Shown here: positions 43,681 through 53,393 of the stretch, piece by piece
How the letters are laid out: every line of letters starts with the position of its first letter
Position numbering within the stretch: the stretch's first letter is position 1
Assembly (NCBI GenBank): GCA_034506175.1
Contig: JAPDQB010000027.1
Coordinates: forward strand, 21,100 to 85,099
DNA: 64,000 nucleotides
Direction: 5' to 3'
From: a candidate division KSB1 bacterium
GTDB lineage: Bacteria > Zhuqueibacterota > Zhuqueibacteria > Zhuqueibacterales > Zhuqueibacteraceae
Program-made: the position numbers and the translations under genes
The notes under the pieces: generated by a model
Database searches by the model: none
What the model saw: only the letters and a program-made list of their open reading frames with translations
What the model was told of the DNA's origin: nothing

Positions 43681-46227
43681 CCTTCTCATCTCATCGCCTG
43701 TTTCGTAAGTTTCAACCGACGCAATTACGAACGCCGCCTCATATTCCTTTCGGCGCAAAACGGTATCATAAAGGCCGATGTCTTCCCCCTCATGCCGGTT
43801 GACGCCCATATACACCAGGCTGGGGTCTTCGTAGCGCTTGAATTTGTACACGGCATCGTTCATCAGAGCGCTGTTGAACAAGCCCAGGCTCACCAGCAGT
43901 TCAAAGTCTTTCACGGTCAGGCCGGTGACCCGCTTGAACAGGCCCGGCTCCAGTTGGGTGATGACATCGCGCAGGGTGCGTTCGCGGTAGTCGGTGAGAT
44001 ACAGGAAAATGGGGATGCGCGTGGCGAATTTGATGAGTTTCTCTTGAATCTGCTTGCGCTTGCTCTTGAACTCTTTCTCTTCTTCGCTGAGCTGCCGCTT
44101 TTCCTCGCGGGAAAGTTCGCGCTCGTTGGCTTCGCGCCTGGCTTTTTTGACCACTTCGGATTTGTTGATGATGGTCTCGATGTCCTGGTTCAGGTTGCGG
44201 AAGCCCTCGATGCTCATCAGGGCCTGCATGGCCTGCTCATTACTCATCAGCCGCCGCAGGGTGTCGTTATCCACATTGACCAGCAGGGCGCTTTCCCAGC
44301 GGCGCGCCAGCAGGGTGGCGGTGGTGCCGCTCATCGCCATCTCCAGCACGCCGGCGGCGTCTATCTGCCGCATGGAACTGCCGTCGTAAGCCAGTACCGG
44401 CAGGAAGCGGATGAACTCCTCGACTTTCTTTTCGGGGTCGTCTTCGCCCACGTTGAGGCGCGTGCTGTAGTCGGCAATCTGGCGCAGGGCGCGGTCGGGG
44501 GCAAAGTCGAAGACGTAGCATTCCAGCTTGAGAATCAATTCCTCGTTGGGCGACAGGCCATCGGGGTTTTTGAGCGTCCAGGGGTTTTGCACGCGAAAGG
44601 CAGCCTGGAAGTAGGTCTCCGGGCTGGAAGAGTTGCGCAGCATGAGGATGCCCGTCCAGGGGCGCACGGTGACGCCGGTGGTCAGCTTGCCGCAGGTGAG
44701 GGTGATGGTTTTGCTCTCCAGCGGGTTGCCCATCGCCTCCAGCACGGGCGGCAGGGCTTTGGGACCAATGCCCGCCGAAGCGCCCGCCGCCACAATGACT
44801 TTGTACTCGTGATAGAACTTGTTCTGCCGCTGCGCGAGCAGGTTGCGCATGGCATAGCAGGCGGCCACGCTGGGCAAAAACCACAGGGTGTGCGAGAGCG
44901 CTGAGAGCAAGCGTACATCCGAAAACGGCAATGGCGGGCGGCGTTCGCGGCCCAGTTTCAGGTCGTCCACACTGGCCGGCAGATACGCGCCGCGAATCAA
45001 ATCCAGCCACTTTTGCACTTCGGCTTCGTATTTGAAGCGCGCCCTCTCGCCCACGCCCTCGGCGGAGAAAAAGACGTTCAGGTCGAACTCGTTGAACTCG
45101 CCCTGCAAGGCGATTTGACGGATGTCCTCCGGCAGTTGATAGGTCAAAAGCACCATGCGCGGCAGGGCGGAGTAGGGGTTGGCGCCTTTTGTATCGTCCC
45201 ATTCGGCTTTGGCGCGCTGTTCGTCCGAATATGTCCAGTTATAGATTTGCTCTTCAATGAATTCACCGCTGGCGATGGCGCGGAAGGGCGTGCCGGAGAG
45301 GTACAGGTAGTGGTCGGAGGTGATGGGGAGAATCTCCTCGTCGAAGTAATCCACCGCTTCGCCCTCGGCGGCTTTGCGTTCGGCCTCGTCTTCGGCCTCG
45401 AACAGGTCTTTGGCCTTCTCGCGCCAGGCGCCGTAGTGATACTCATCGAAGATGACGCAGTCCCAGTGGGTGGCGTGCACCCATTCGTTTTTCGTCTTAA
45501 TGCCGCCGGTGGAGGGATTGCGGCCCAGGTAATCCTGAAACGAGCCGAAGCAGACGATGGGCTTGGTTTTGTCTGCCGTTTCCCAGGTGATGGGGCCCCC
45601 GGGCTTGATGAACTGCCAGCCTTGAAAATCCACATGGGTGCGCAGGTCTTCTTCCCAGGCGCTTTGCACGGCGGGCTTGAAGGTGAGCACGAGCACTTTC
45701 CGCCAGCCCATGCGTTTGGCGAGTTGATAGGCGGCGAAGGTCTTGCCGAAGCGCATTTTGCAGTTCCACAAAAAGTGCGGCGGCTTGCTGTTTTCGCGGC
45801 GGTAGTTTTGAAAGTAGGCAGCGGTTTTTTCTATCGCCGCTTCCTGCTCCGACCGCATTTTGAAGCTAAGCGAGCGCTGCTCTTCAAAGAGCTGGCCTTC
45901 TCTGACCGCAATAATGGCCGCCTTGACCTGCTCCACCGTGCAGCGAAACCACTCGCCGCCCTCCTGCCGAATGCCGTTGAGGCGCAACATGCGGTGCACC
46001 TCGCGGTCGCTGAAGGTCGTGCCGTCGCTGCGGATTGCATCCTCTTCCAGCACGATGCGGTAGGGAAGCGTGCCCGGCCGCAGGGTGGGGTATTGCTGCG
46101 CCACGCGCTCTTGCACGCTGTGAGTGGTGTAACCCACCTTGAGCAAGCCCGCATATTGCGGGTTGGTATCCGCGTAGGCGTAGATTTTGGGTGTGACCTT
46201 GGGTCTTTTAGGAAAAAAATCATTCAT
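43675..46227 (-). CDS. GIY-YIG-like (T5orf172-type) nuclease fused to SF2 helicase
   Basis: The 850-residue protein starts KIYAYADTNPQYAGLLKVGY with R41 and GGEWF (E92), the pattern of the GIY-YIG-superfamily T5orf172 domain. An SF2 helicase follows: motif I CKMRFGKT (156-163), II DEYH (261-264), III-like SGTPF (311-315) and VI-like QAAFRVQNPW. A helical C-terminal region has a coiled-coil (KARREANERELSREEKRQLS). It probably translocates on and cuts DNA. It is the last gene of a four-gene run with methyltransferase and Fic genes, suggesting the restriction module. Its stop is embedded in the attC box at 43674-43680. Confidence 0.82.
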   Translation of the reverse strand: MNDFFPKRPKVTPKIYAYADTNPQYAGLLKVGYTTHSVQERVAQQYPTLRPGTLPYRIVLEEDAIRSDGTTFSDREVHRMLRLNGIRQEGGEWFRCTVEQVKAAIIAVREGQLFEEQRSLSFKMRSEQEAAIEKTAAYFQNYRRENSKPPHFLWNCKMRFGKTFAAYQLAKRMGWRKVLVLTFKPAVQSAWEEDLRTHVDFQGWQFIKPGGPITWETADKTKPIVCFGSFQDYLGRNPSTGGIKTKNEWVHATHWDCVIFDEYHYGAWREKAKDLFEAEDEAERKAAEGEAVDYFDEEILPITSDHYLYLSGTPFRAIASGEFIEEQIYNWTYSDEQRAKAEWDDTKGANPYSALPRMVLLTYQLPEDIRQIALQGEFNEFDLNVFFSAEGVGERARFKYEAEVQKWLDLIRGAYLPASVDDLKLGRERRPPLPFSDVRLLSALSHTLWFLPSVAACYAMRNLLAQRQNKFYHEYKVIVAAGASAGIGPKALPPVLEAMGNPLESKTITLTCGKLTTGVTVRPWTGILMLRNSSSPETYFQAAFRVQNPWTLKNPDGLSPNEELILKLECYVFDFAPDRALRQIADYSTRLNVGEDDPEKKVEEFIRFLPVLAYDGSSMRQIDAAGVLEMAMSGTTATLLARRWESALLVNVDNDTLRRLMSNEQAMQALMSIEGFRNLNQDIETIINKSEVVKKARREANERELSREEKRQLSEEEKEFKSKRKQIQEKLIKFATRIPIFLYLTDYRERTLRDVITQLEPGLFKRVTGLTVKDFELLVSLGLFNSALMNDAVYKFKRYEDPSLVYMGVNRHEGEDIGLYDTVLRRKEYEAAFVIASVETYETGDEMRRG

Positions 46228-46285
46228 TGTCGGCCTCGTTCAAAGCCATTGTCACAAGTGTTGCCGCCGGTTTGGTGCAAGTCGC

Positions 46286-46331
46286 CATAGTTTGATGTCA
46301 CAGCGTGTCATAGTTTGATGTCACAGCATGT
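46286..46331. repeat. Two tandem 23-base repeats before the helicase gene
   Basis: Units at 46286-46308 and 46309-46331 share CATAGTTTGATGTCACAGC and then differ by one base (GTGT or ATGT). A third partial unit starts at 46332 inside the end of the Fic gene. They lie in the 103-base gap between the Fic gene and the helicase gene. Confidence 0.7.
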
Positions 46332-47422
46332 CATAGCTTTTCCTTGAGGTCCCCCGAGAGCGAATACCACTTGCCGGGATCCGTCGGGCTGGAGGCGTTC
46401 TCGTTCAGCACATTTTTTTGAACCATAGTCTGCAAATCCCTTTGCAATGTCCTTCTGGCAACCTGCGAAAAAAGCCGTTCATAATCCTGAATGTTGATTT
46501 TTCCATGCTCCAGAACATAAAGCAGCGCCTTGCTTTGCCTGGGATTCAATCGGTATTTTTTCGCTATCAGATCGGCAGAAATGACTTTTTCACCTCTGGC
46601 GCGCACCTCGGCCAGCTGGGTTGCCAGCCCCTCGGTGAAATATTCCAGCCAACCCGTCATATCCATGTCGTTTTCCCGCACGCTCTGCAGCGCCCGGTAA
46701 AAACGGCTGCGCTCCCGATCATAGTATTCACTCAGGGTAAAAAGCCTTTTGAAGTCGTAGCCGGAACGGTAAAGAACAAGCATGGATAAAAGCCGCGAAG
46801 TCCGGCCGTTGCCGTCGAGAAAAGGATGAATGTGAACCAGTTGAAATTGAGCAATACCGCTCACGAGCACCGGATGAATATCTTGTACGCGATTTAGCCA
46901 CTCAACCAGCTGGGCCATGAGAATAGGAACCTCAAATGCCGGCGGCGGGGTATAGACGGTCTCGCCGGTTGCAGCGTTCACCACGTAATTCTGGATTTTC
47001 CGGTATTCGCCCGGTGCAGCCGCGCCGCCGCGCACGCCCTCAACCAACCGCTTATGGATTTCGCGAATCAGCCCCTCGGTGATCGGCGTCTGGGACTCAA
47101 GGTAGGAGGAAACGAACTCAAAGGCAGCGCGGTAATTGAGCAGTTCGCGGACATCTTCGGGATCCGCTTCCTGCACGACCTTCCCGTCTAAAATTGCTTC
47201 CGCCTGCGACAGGGTCAGCCGCGTGCCTTCGATGTGCGTGGTGTGATGCGCTTCCAGCACCAGCGCCCGCTGCTCCATTTCCTTGAGCCACTCCGCGGAA
47301 AGCTCGGCCGCTTCCAAAAACCCCCGCGCCCGCTCAATACGGGTAAGATGAGCGGTTATGGAGTGGGTGATGGCAAAACGCGGTTGGAAACTGCCATGTC
47401 CGCTATTATTTTCAGTCGTCAT
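46331..47422 (-). CDS. Fic family protein with inhibitory motif and winged helix
   Basis: The 363-residue protein has the Fic motif HPFLDGNGR (199-207), with catalytic His 199, for transferring AMP or another nucleotide part to a hydroxyl side chain. The N-terminal inhibitory motif TTHIEG (61-66) fits class II autoinhibited Fic proteins. The C-terminal part (residues about 290-355) looks like a winged helix-turn-helix. The AGGAAGGA site lies upstream of the start. It is between the methyltransferase and helicase genes on the same strand, and may regulate or toxify within the unit. The target is unknown. Confidence 0.9.
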   Translation of the reverse strand: MTTENNSGHGSFQPRFAITHSITAHLTRIERARGFLEAAELSAEWLKEMEQRALVLEAHHTTHIEGTRLTLSQAEAILDGKVVQEADPEDVRELLNYRAAFEFVSSYLESQTPITEGLIREIHKRLVEGVRGGAAAPGEYRKIQNYVVNAATGETVYTPPPAFEVPILMAQLVEWLNRVQDIHPVLVSGIAQFQLVHIHPFLDGNGRTSRLLSMLVLYRSGYDFKRLFTLSEYYDRERSRFYRALQSVRENDMDMTGWLEYFTEGLATQLAEVRARGEKVISADLIAKKYRLNPRQSKALLYVLEHGKINIQDYERLFSQVARRTLQRDLQTMVQKNVLNENASSPTDPGKWYSLSGDLKEKL

Positions 47423-47458
47423 CAGTTGATCCTTCCTTTCGGGCGGCGCGGGAAAAAC

Positions 47459-49051
47459 TCACTCATCGTTGCTATCTCCGTTGGGTTCTTCTGCGGCATC
47501 GCCTGTTCCAGCCGTATCATAGTTATTGATTCCGTTTTCCTCGCCAAAATCCCGAATTCTTGACTTGATGAAAGCAAATTCTTCGTCGGTAATCCCCCAG
47601 CGTTCCTTTAGCATTTCATCGGTGTAAATGCCCTCATATTTTCCTAGGTCAGGCACAAAATAGAAACATTCACGCGTAACATCCTGTGATATGACTGCTT
47701 GTAGGAGAAGAAATCTCACAATCTTGGTAAACAAATAGGACTTGAACGCTTCTACTTCTTCTCTAGAGTCAAATGCGCAAGCGACAAGCCATGTTTCTGA
47801 GCAGCATTCACCGGGCCGCGCGATTCTTGTATTTTGTTCGTAATAAAACGCGATTGGTTTAGAGAAGTCTGTTTGACCAGCGATGGGGGCTCGAGGAATA
47901 AGCAATTTCCACTTGTTTAGGATGTTTTTGTCGTCTTTAATATCTTGTAGGTCAGCGTATTTCAAGCCAATTCGCTGTTTGAACCAACAGGGAATACCTC
48001 TTTCTTTTGGCTTGTAGTGTCCTCTTATACCAAAAGGTTTTGACGGTGAAATCACTTCACTTAATCTTTTCCCCCCATTTTCATTGCGTGCCAGCACTTT
48101 GCGGATGATAGGAATAGCACGGGCATGACGAATAAAAATAGGAAATTCGTTTAGCTTCCGTGTTGAAACTACGGGTACACCGCCATAGAAATTAGTGACA
48201 TCGCACGGACCACGATAATCTCGTTCCCAAAGGAAATAGCAAATGCCGCCTGCAATATCCACGCCAGGAAAGACATCGGTGCTATTTTCATAATCCACTA
48301 ACCTGTGTATGCGTTCATCGCTTAACATCGTCTTTCGAAATTCATCAAGTCCTTTGCCTCCCACAAACCATCGTGACGGGATAATCATCACCAGATAGCG
48401 CGGATTGAGCTTTTTTGCTTGTGCCACGAAGTGGTGATAAATGGGCGAAGCGCTTCTGCCAAAGCCTGCATCACTCAACTGATACGGCGGGTTGCCGATG
48501 ATGACGTCGAATTTCATCTTGAAAATCTCCTCTGGCGTTTCCGTGTGAATAAACTCGTAAGCATGGGTTTCGAGTTCCGCGCCGCGGGCGTAGTTGGTCT
48601 CGCTTGCGCCGCAGTAAACACAGCGGCCATCTTCCCAGGTGTGCTCGATGCGCCGGTAGCGGATGTTGCCGTCGGGCGTGTCAAAATTAGTGCAGATGGA
48701 GTATTTACCATTAGCCGTTTTGGAGCAGTAGAGCGAGCGGCGCGCCATGAGCGCGGTCAGCTCGGTAATGCCGATGCCGAAGAGTTGGCGGGTCATGATG
48801 TGGTTGATGCGTTCCTGGCGGTCGGGGATGTGGCTTGCCAGCCCCTTGTCCAGCCGCCGGGCGATTTCGCGCAGAAAGACGCCCGATTTGCAGCACGGGT
48901 CGAGGAAGCGCGCCTCCGGGTCGCGCCACAGGCCGGGCGGCAGCAGGTCGAGCATCTGGCTGGCTACCTGCGGCGGGGTGAAGACCTCGTCGCTGGAGAG
49001 GTTGGCGAGGCAGGAAAGCACGTCGGGGTTATAACTCGTCAGCGAACGCAT
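47459..49051 (-). CDS. Eco57I-like adenine methyltransferase
   Basis: The 530-residue protein has the SAM-binding motif [12 protein letters not shown] (49-60) and the catalytic motif IIGNPPY (NPPY 187-190), so it is an N6-adenine type (gamma-class-like) methyltransferase. A small CVYC pair near 144-147 may bind zinc. The C-terminal part resembles target-recognition regions of Eco57I-like enzymes. It overlaps the next methyltransferase gene by 23 bases and has a GGAG site before its ATG. It probably modifies host DNA against the nuclease-helicase of the unit. Confidence 0.85.
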   Translation of the reverse strand: MRSLTSYNPDVLSCLANLSSDEVFTPPQVASQMLDLLPPGLWRDPEARFLDPCCKSGVFLREIARRLDKGLASHIPDRQERINHIMTRQLFGIGITELTALMARRSLYCSKTANGKYSICTNFDTPDGNIRYRRIEHTWEDGRCVYCGASETNYARGAELETHAYEFIHTETPEEIFKMKFDVIIGNPPYQLSDAGFGRSASPIYHHFVAQAKKLNPRYLVMIIPSRWFVGGKGLDEFRKTMLSDERIHRLVDYENSTDVFPGVDIAGGICYFLWERDYRGPCDVTNFYGGVPVVSTRKLNEFPIFIRHARAIPIIRKVLARNENGGKRLSEVISPSKPFGIRGHYKPKERGIPCWFKQRIGLKYADLQDIKDDKNILNKWKLLIPRAPIAGQTDFSKPIAFYYEQNTRIARPGECCSETWLVACAFDSREEVEAFKSYLFTKIVRFLLLQAVISQDVTRECFYFVPDLGKYEGIYTDEMLKERWGITDEEFAFIKSRIRDFGEENGINNYDTAGTGDAAEEPNGDSNDE

Positions 49052-49691
49052 GGGCTAACTCCAGAAAATGCACCGGCGGGTACTCGTTGACCGGCTTAGG
49101 AATGAACACTTCCTCCCCCAAATCGGAAAACAGCGGCAGTTCGCGCATGGATGCCTGGCTTACGAGTGCATGAAAGGCAAAATCGCGCTGCTTCATCAGG
49201 CTGCCGTTGACCAGCGACCATTCCGAAAAGATAATCGGCTGCGGGTTTTCGCCGACGGTCTTCAGCGAAAGCGCGTCGCCGTAGATAATGTTGCGCTCGA
49301 GGAGATAGCGCACGCTCTTACGGCAGGCGGCTTTGGTTTTCTCGCCAAAGAGGGCGGTGTAGGCGGCGTCGAACGTCTGGAAAAGACGCTGGCGGCATTC
49401 TTCGGCGTTATCCGCCAGAATGTCAATGCCATAGAGGGAAGAGATAGCCAGCACGGCGTAACGCTCGTAGTCCAGTTGGCTTTTGCGGTAACGTTTTTCC
49501 ACCACTTGCAGTTTGTGCCGCAGGACTTCGACGAGGAAGTTGCCCGTACCGCAGGCGGGTTCCAGGAAGCGCGAGTCAATCCGCTCGGTTTCCTGTTTCA
49601 CCAAATCGAGCATGGCCTCCACGATATGCGGCGGGGTCAGCACCTCGCCGTAGTCGGCAACACGTTGTTTCGATTTTATTTGCTTTTCCAC
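49029..49691 (-). CDS. Methyltransferase-like protein with SAM motif but no NPPY
   Basis: GTG 49691, with AGGAAACA upstream, gives 220 residues. Motif [13 protein letters not shown] (42-53) and [15 protein letters not shown] are typical of N6-adenine methyltransferases, but no NPPY is present: where one would expect it, the protein reads [20 protein letters not shown]. It probably works with the downstream NPPY protein, as a split or paired enzyme. The four genes from here to 43675 form one run. The half attC at 49716 lies 25 bases upstream. Confidence 0.75.
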   Translation of the reverse strand: MEKQIKSKQRVADYGEVLTPPHIVEAMLDLVKQETERIDSRFLEPACGTGNFLVEVLRHKLQVVEKRYRKSQLDYERYAVLAISSLYGIDILADNAEECRQRLFQTFDAAYTALFGEKTKAACRKSVRYLLERNIIYGDALSLKTVGENPQPIIFSEWSLVNGSLMKQRDFAFHALVSQASMRELPLFSDLGEEVFIPKPVNEYPPVHFLELAHAFADEL

Positions 49692-49715
49692 TGTTTCCTG
49701 TTTGTCATCTAAAGG

Positions 49716-49763
49716 GGCTAACGGATCGCGTTTCAGCCGCCGAGCGAAGCGAGGTCGGCTGCA
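49716..49763 (-). other. Half attC site preceding the defence-like unit
   Basis: The plus strand reads GGCTAACGGATCGCGTTTC, then CAGCCG at 49734-49739 and its partner CGGCTG at 49756-49761. The outer half with the second RYYYAAC box is missing. On the minus strand this is the GTTAGCC end of the attC belonging to the cassette upstream. Confidence 0.6.
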
Positions 49764-50248
49764 CCTATCATGATGGCGCGGCCATCATTTTTCCTGGGGG
49801 AAACAGACACTGTTTCCCAGAAACCCGTGTAGGGCCGGGCCACGACCGGCCCACGCCGCGCCACTGCACCACGCAGCCTGTGCGACCGGAGCGAGCCTGA
49901 CCTTGTGAAAACCTGGCCGCACCGGCGCGATGTGATGGCACGACGCCGTGTCCCGACCGACCACGCTCAACGCTGCGCATCACCTTGCTATACCCCGACC
50001 GCGCTCAACATCTCCGGCAACTGTCCTGCGGATGGCCACCGCCTGACCAGGCCGCAGCCTTTCGAGAGCGCTTTGCCCCACCGACCCCGCGCCGCATTGC
50101 CGGTCACCGTGACCGGGACGGTGCTGCTCTGTCCTTCCGGTGCCTGCGCCGCTGAATGCCTTCGCAATGTGTGACCATCGCGCTGAGGCCGAGCCATGAC
50201 ACCAACGAGCAGCCTTCAACAACTCAGCGCCTGATTACGAACGGGCCG
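49764..50248 (-). other. Cassette segment with no supported gene
   Basis: This 485-base stretch lies between a half attC and a full attC. Short open frames exist on both strands, but none has a good ribosome-binding site or protein-like composition. It may be an empty or non-coding cassette, or its gene may be degraded. Confidence 0.5.
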
Positions 50249-50327
50249 GCCCAACGGCTGGCGCCTCACCCGCAGGCGAGCCGAACGCAGCAAGGCGAAA
50301 CCTGTCGGGTGCATGCGCTGGTTAGCC
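50249..50327 (-). other. attC site
   Basis: A 79-base site with GCCCAAC at 50249-50255 and GTTAGCC at 50321-50327 (plus strand); the minus strand thus reads GGCTAAC to GTTGGGC. It follows the 115-residue membrane protein gene by 128 bases. Confidence 0.75.
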
Positions 50328-50455
50328 GCCGATAACCCTGATAGAAAACTTTACATCTACGCCACAACTTTTCAGCGCACTATTTGGCTGATAACAAGCC
50401 CTGCGTATCTTACGGCAGATATGCCACACCGAGTCGCTCACGAAAAGTTCGTCAT

Positions 50456-50803
50456 TCAAGTCTTCCAGTAAGCAAGATGTATTCCAATCATTCCCAATAC
50501 GATCAGGACGGATAATCCTGACGCAATCAGAGACACGACATTGGTTACTTTGCTTGAGAAGAATAGATGTCCAACTCCTTGCACCAGAAAGCCTATGCCA
50601 AAAATAGCCAAGAAGACACGTCCCAACGTCCCTGTAATCCTTGCTGATTTTTGAAAGCGTGGATTGGTAAACACTTCGCTCAACGGTTTGAGATCTAACA
50701 AACGTGGCAATTGCTTGTCCAACAGGGCCATCACGCCATTGAGCAAGGGAAACACCTTTATCAGTGGTTCATTCAGCTTATCAAACACCCTGCCACTCTC
50801 CAA
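50456..50803 (-). CDS. Cassette-encoded small membrane protein
   Basis: The 115-residue product has two hydrophobic spans (VFLAIFGIGFLVQGVGHLFF and VVSLIASGLSVLIVLGMIGIHLAYW) after a soluble N-terminal half with two leucine-rich segments. No family is recognised. It is an integron cassette gene, flanked by attC at 50249 and 50829. Confidence 0.65.
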   Translation of the reverse strand: MESGRVFDKLNEPLIKVFPLLNGVMALLDKQLPRLLDLKPLSEVFTNPRFQKSARITGTLGRVFLAIFGIGFLVQGVGHLFFSSKVTNVVSLIASGLSVLIVLGMIGIHLAYWKT

Positions 50804-50828
50804 TCTCCTGCTTGTATCAAAGCGAGGC

Positions 50829-50890
50829 GGCTAACGGCCTGCGCTTCAGCCGCCGCCCGAAGGGCGGTCGGCTGGAAGCGCGTGTTGGGC
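50829..50890 (-). other. attC site
   Basis: A 62-base site with GGCTAAC at 50829-50835 and GTTGGGC at 50884-50890. On the minus strand CAGCCG and CGGCTG form a stem with an extrahelical A next to CCGCCC, TTCG and GGGCGG, as in well-known aadA-type sites. Confidence 0.9.
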
Positions 50891-50900
50891 GGCGTTCTAA

Positions 50901-51818
50901 TCATGGCCTGCTCAAAAAATCAACCAGTAACCGGGTATACCCTTGTGCACGATTGAGGTAAGGGAAATGCCCTGCGCCAGAGAAGGTATGCACAGTCGCA
51001 TCTGGATAGGTGGCTTTCAATTGTTCCCGTAGCGTCAATTCCACCAAGGGATCATTGTCCGACTCGATGATCATTACAGGTATCTTTGGGGTGGGCGCTG
51101 TAAACTTCTCAATCACACAATAGTAGCGTCCAAGCAGTTGCGCCTTACTCATCCGCCCGTAGCCCATCTCATTTAGAAAGGCCAAGGTCAACTCATCGTT
51201 ACCCGAGGTCGGGTAAATGGTTTGCTGGAAATTGCCCCGAAACACAGACAGCACCAGCCATTCAGGCAGATAGGGGAGTATCGTCCCTAATGTGCGGTTC
51301 TTTTCCGCAATCAGGTCATTCGGCGGGAACGTGGTTGCCACGACAGCACGCTGAACGCGGTCTGGGTGTTTGGTTATAAGATATTGGGCGAAGTATCCGC
51401 CCAGGGAGGTGCCAACAACATTGAAGTCTCTTACCCCTTCCTTTTCCAAAATAGTCAAAACCCCTGTTTCTAATTCTTCCAGACTTCGGACAGGGGGATA
51501 GGTAACCGAGATAATGCGATATTGCCCCTTGAGCGCATCAATCTGTTGCCACCAAATGTCATAAGCACCCGTCATGCCGTGAAGGAAGAGAATGGTTTCC
51601 TGACCCTCTCCTGCAGTGATGTATTCCCAGGTTGCACCGTCAGCTTGAAGTCGTTGAGGTGGATTTGCTTGGCGAAAAGACTGGAGTGAGTTAACAATAG
51701 CAGGATCAACCTTGGCGTACAATGCGTCAAACGGAACTCTGGGTACTGGCCAAAGGTAAAGAATGCTTAGCCCTGCAATGATGAGCAAGGGAACAATCCA
51801 CTTGAGTTTTGAACGCAT
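50901..51818 (-). CDS. Cassette-encoded alpha/beta hydrolase with N-terminal anchor
   Basis: The 305-residue protein from ATG 51818 (AGGAGA upstream) has an N-terminal membrane segment (WIVPLLIIAGLSILYLW). An alpha/beta-hydrolase fold follows: FLHGMTGA, the nucleophile elbow GTSLGG (Ser about 138), ESDNDP with a likely Asp, and GAGHFPY with the His. The substrate is unknown. The gene lies between attC sites at 50829 and 51843, so it is a cassette. Confidence 0.85.
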   Translation of the reverse strand: MRSKLKWIVPLLIIAGLSILYLWPVPRVPFDALYAKVDPAIVNSLQSFRQANPPQRLQADGATWEYITAGEGQETILFLHGMTGAYDIWWQQIDALKGQYRIISVTYPPVRSLEELETGVLTILEKEGVRDFNVVGTSLGGYFAQYLITKHPDRVQRAVVATTFPPNDLIAEKNRTLGTILPYLPEWLVLSVFRGNFQQTIYPTSGNDELTLAFLNEMGYGRMSKAQLLGRYYCVIEKFTAPTPKIPVMIIESDNDPLVELTLREQLKATYPDATVHTFSGAGHFPYLNRAQGYTRLLVDFLSRP

Positions 51819-51842
51819 ACGACTTTCTCCTTTCGGTAAGCC

Positions 51843-51912
51843 GCCCAACGTTGGGCTTCACCGGCGGCGCGGAGCGGAGCGAAGCACCGTCCGGTGCAAG
51901 CCGGTGTTGGGC
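51843..51912 (-). other. attC site
   Basis: A 70-base site with GCCCAAC at 51843-51849 and GTTGGGC at 51906-51912. The CACCGG/CCGGTG stem on the minus strand has an extrahelical A. Confidence 0.88.
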
Positions 51913-52335
51913 GAGAGACTTTGGCCGGCCTGCCGCTGACCCGCAGAACCCGTGCCGCTCGCACGCCGTTGACGGGCTGAACCCTGAGAGGTTGCAATGT
52001 GACCCCGAACAAGCATGTCTTTCGTCTTGCGTCTGTCGCCTGCCCAGTCTGCCAACGTTGCCTTCAAATTTCGTCGCTCGCCGCCGGCTCAAACCTGGCC
52101 CGCCTGACCTGTGCTCTGCGCCAAGGGTTAGCCCAGCCTGCCAACGTCGCCGTCACGGTTCATCAGCCATCGCCGGCTCACACTCAGCCCATCCGACTTT
52201 TGCTCCACGACACCATTGGCCCATCGCACCCAACCCTGCTGCCACTACTTTTCACTGACCATCACCCTCAGCCCTTCGCCGCTCCCCTTCCCTGCCACCG
52301 CCCGCCTGTCCTTACGCACACCGTTGGCGTCTACC
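51913..52335 (-). other. Cassette segment with no supported gene
   Basis: This 423-base stretch between two full attC sites has only short overlapping open frames with skewed composition and no good ribosome-binding site. It may be a non-coding cassette or a decayed gene. Confidence 0.5.
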
Positions 52336-52407
<72 letters not shown>

Positions 52408-52436
52408 GGCTGTGAGACCTGATAAACTTTGCGCAT

Positions 52437-53393
52437 CTATTTGACCCAGCGATTCGTCAGTGCTTCGCCGATCGCGCGCAGACGGCCGTCGCCTTCTTCC
52501 AGCGTGGGAACCAGCCAGCCGCCTTCCGAGAGTTCATTCCATGCATACTCAATTACCGTTTGCGGTTCAGCGGCGTCGGGATACGTCCACATCCAATCAA
52601 CGGCTTCCATGACGTGCGCCGCGAGTTGTTCTGGCGACGCCCGCTCCACCACGGGACCGGACTTGTAGCCGCCGTAGCCCGCCACGTCATCCCGATGCGG
52701 GCGCGGGTCCCAGCCCAGGCTGGCGACGGGAACGGTCTTCAAGCCTGCGGCGCGGAAACTCTCCCACAGGTCGCGGTCCGCCTGCGCCAGCGCGTCGTAG
52801 CCGTAGTAGGTGTAGTCGGCGGTGTTGTCGTAGCCGCCCGGAATGAATCCAACGTAGGAGGTGACTGCGTCCACGCCGAGTTCGGTCATTGCGCGATGTC
52901 CTTCCTCCGCCGATAAAACCATCGCCACGAGATAGGGATTCTGCAAGCCGCGCTCCTGCGCGTAGCGGCGAAAATCATCCAGCATTTCGCGCATCCGCTC
53001 CCAACTGCCCCACATCCTGCCCACATCCTGGCCCCACAGGAAGAAGTACACCAGCGGGCGTCCGTCCAGAACGGTTTGATACGACGGTTCCTGCATCTGC
53101 GTCACCGCTTCTTCGACCTGAAAATTCCAGTTGTGTTCGCCAAAGTTGCTATCTTTGTATCCCAACACCCCGAGCATGAGCGCGAATTTGACCAGATGTT
53201 TGTATTGGCTGGAGAGATAATACTGGCGGCTGAGGTTCATGTCCTCCCACACCAGGCCGATACCTTCATCGGTGGGGAGAGGGTTTCCCTGTTCATCGCG
53301 CAGGATGTACATGTGGAAAATCCAGTAATCAATGCCGCCTGCGGCGGCGTACAGGATTTCCTGATCCATCACCTCCTGCGAATCGGACGCCAT
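52437..53393 (-). CDS. GH99/WbsX-like domain protein, possibly N-terminally truncated
   Basis: Reading from ATG 53393 gives 318 residues beginning MASDSQEVMDQEILYAAAGG, then IDYWIFHMY. This segment is the start region of GH99-like/WbsX domains after the first strand has been passed. PLVYFFLWGQDVGRMWG and VIEYAWNELSEGGWLVPT are other barrel features. The expected N-terminal strand is absent. The gene overlaps the upstream gene by 25 bases, so it may have been fused or truncated by a deletion. It lies in one cassette with the gene upstream. Confidence 0.6.
   Translation of the reverse strand: MASDSQEVMDQEILYAAAGGIDYWIFHMYILRDEQGNPLPTDEGIGLVWEDMNLSRQYYLSSQYKHLVKFALMLGVLGYKDSNFGEHNWNFQVEEAVTQMQEPSYQTVLDGRPLVYFFLWGQDVGRMWGSWERMREMLDDFRRYAQERGLQNPYLVAMVLSAEEGHRAMTELGVDAVTSYVGFIPGGYDNTADYTYYGYDALAQADRDLWESFRAAGLKTVPVASLGWDPRPHRDDVAGYGGYKSGPVVERASPEQLAAHVMEAVDWMWTYPDAAEPQTVIEYAWNELSEGGWLVPTLEEGDGRLRAIGEALTNRWVK

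Noticed and set aside
45013..46290. A long plus-strand open frame (425 residues) across the helicase gene
   Set aside because: It is antisense to a gene with clear helicase motifs, and its composition follows the codon third positions of that gene.
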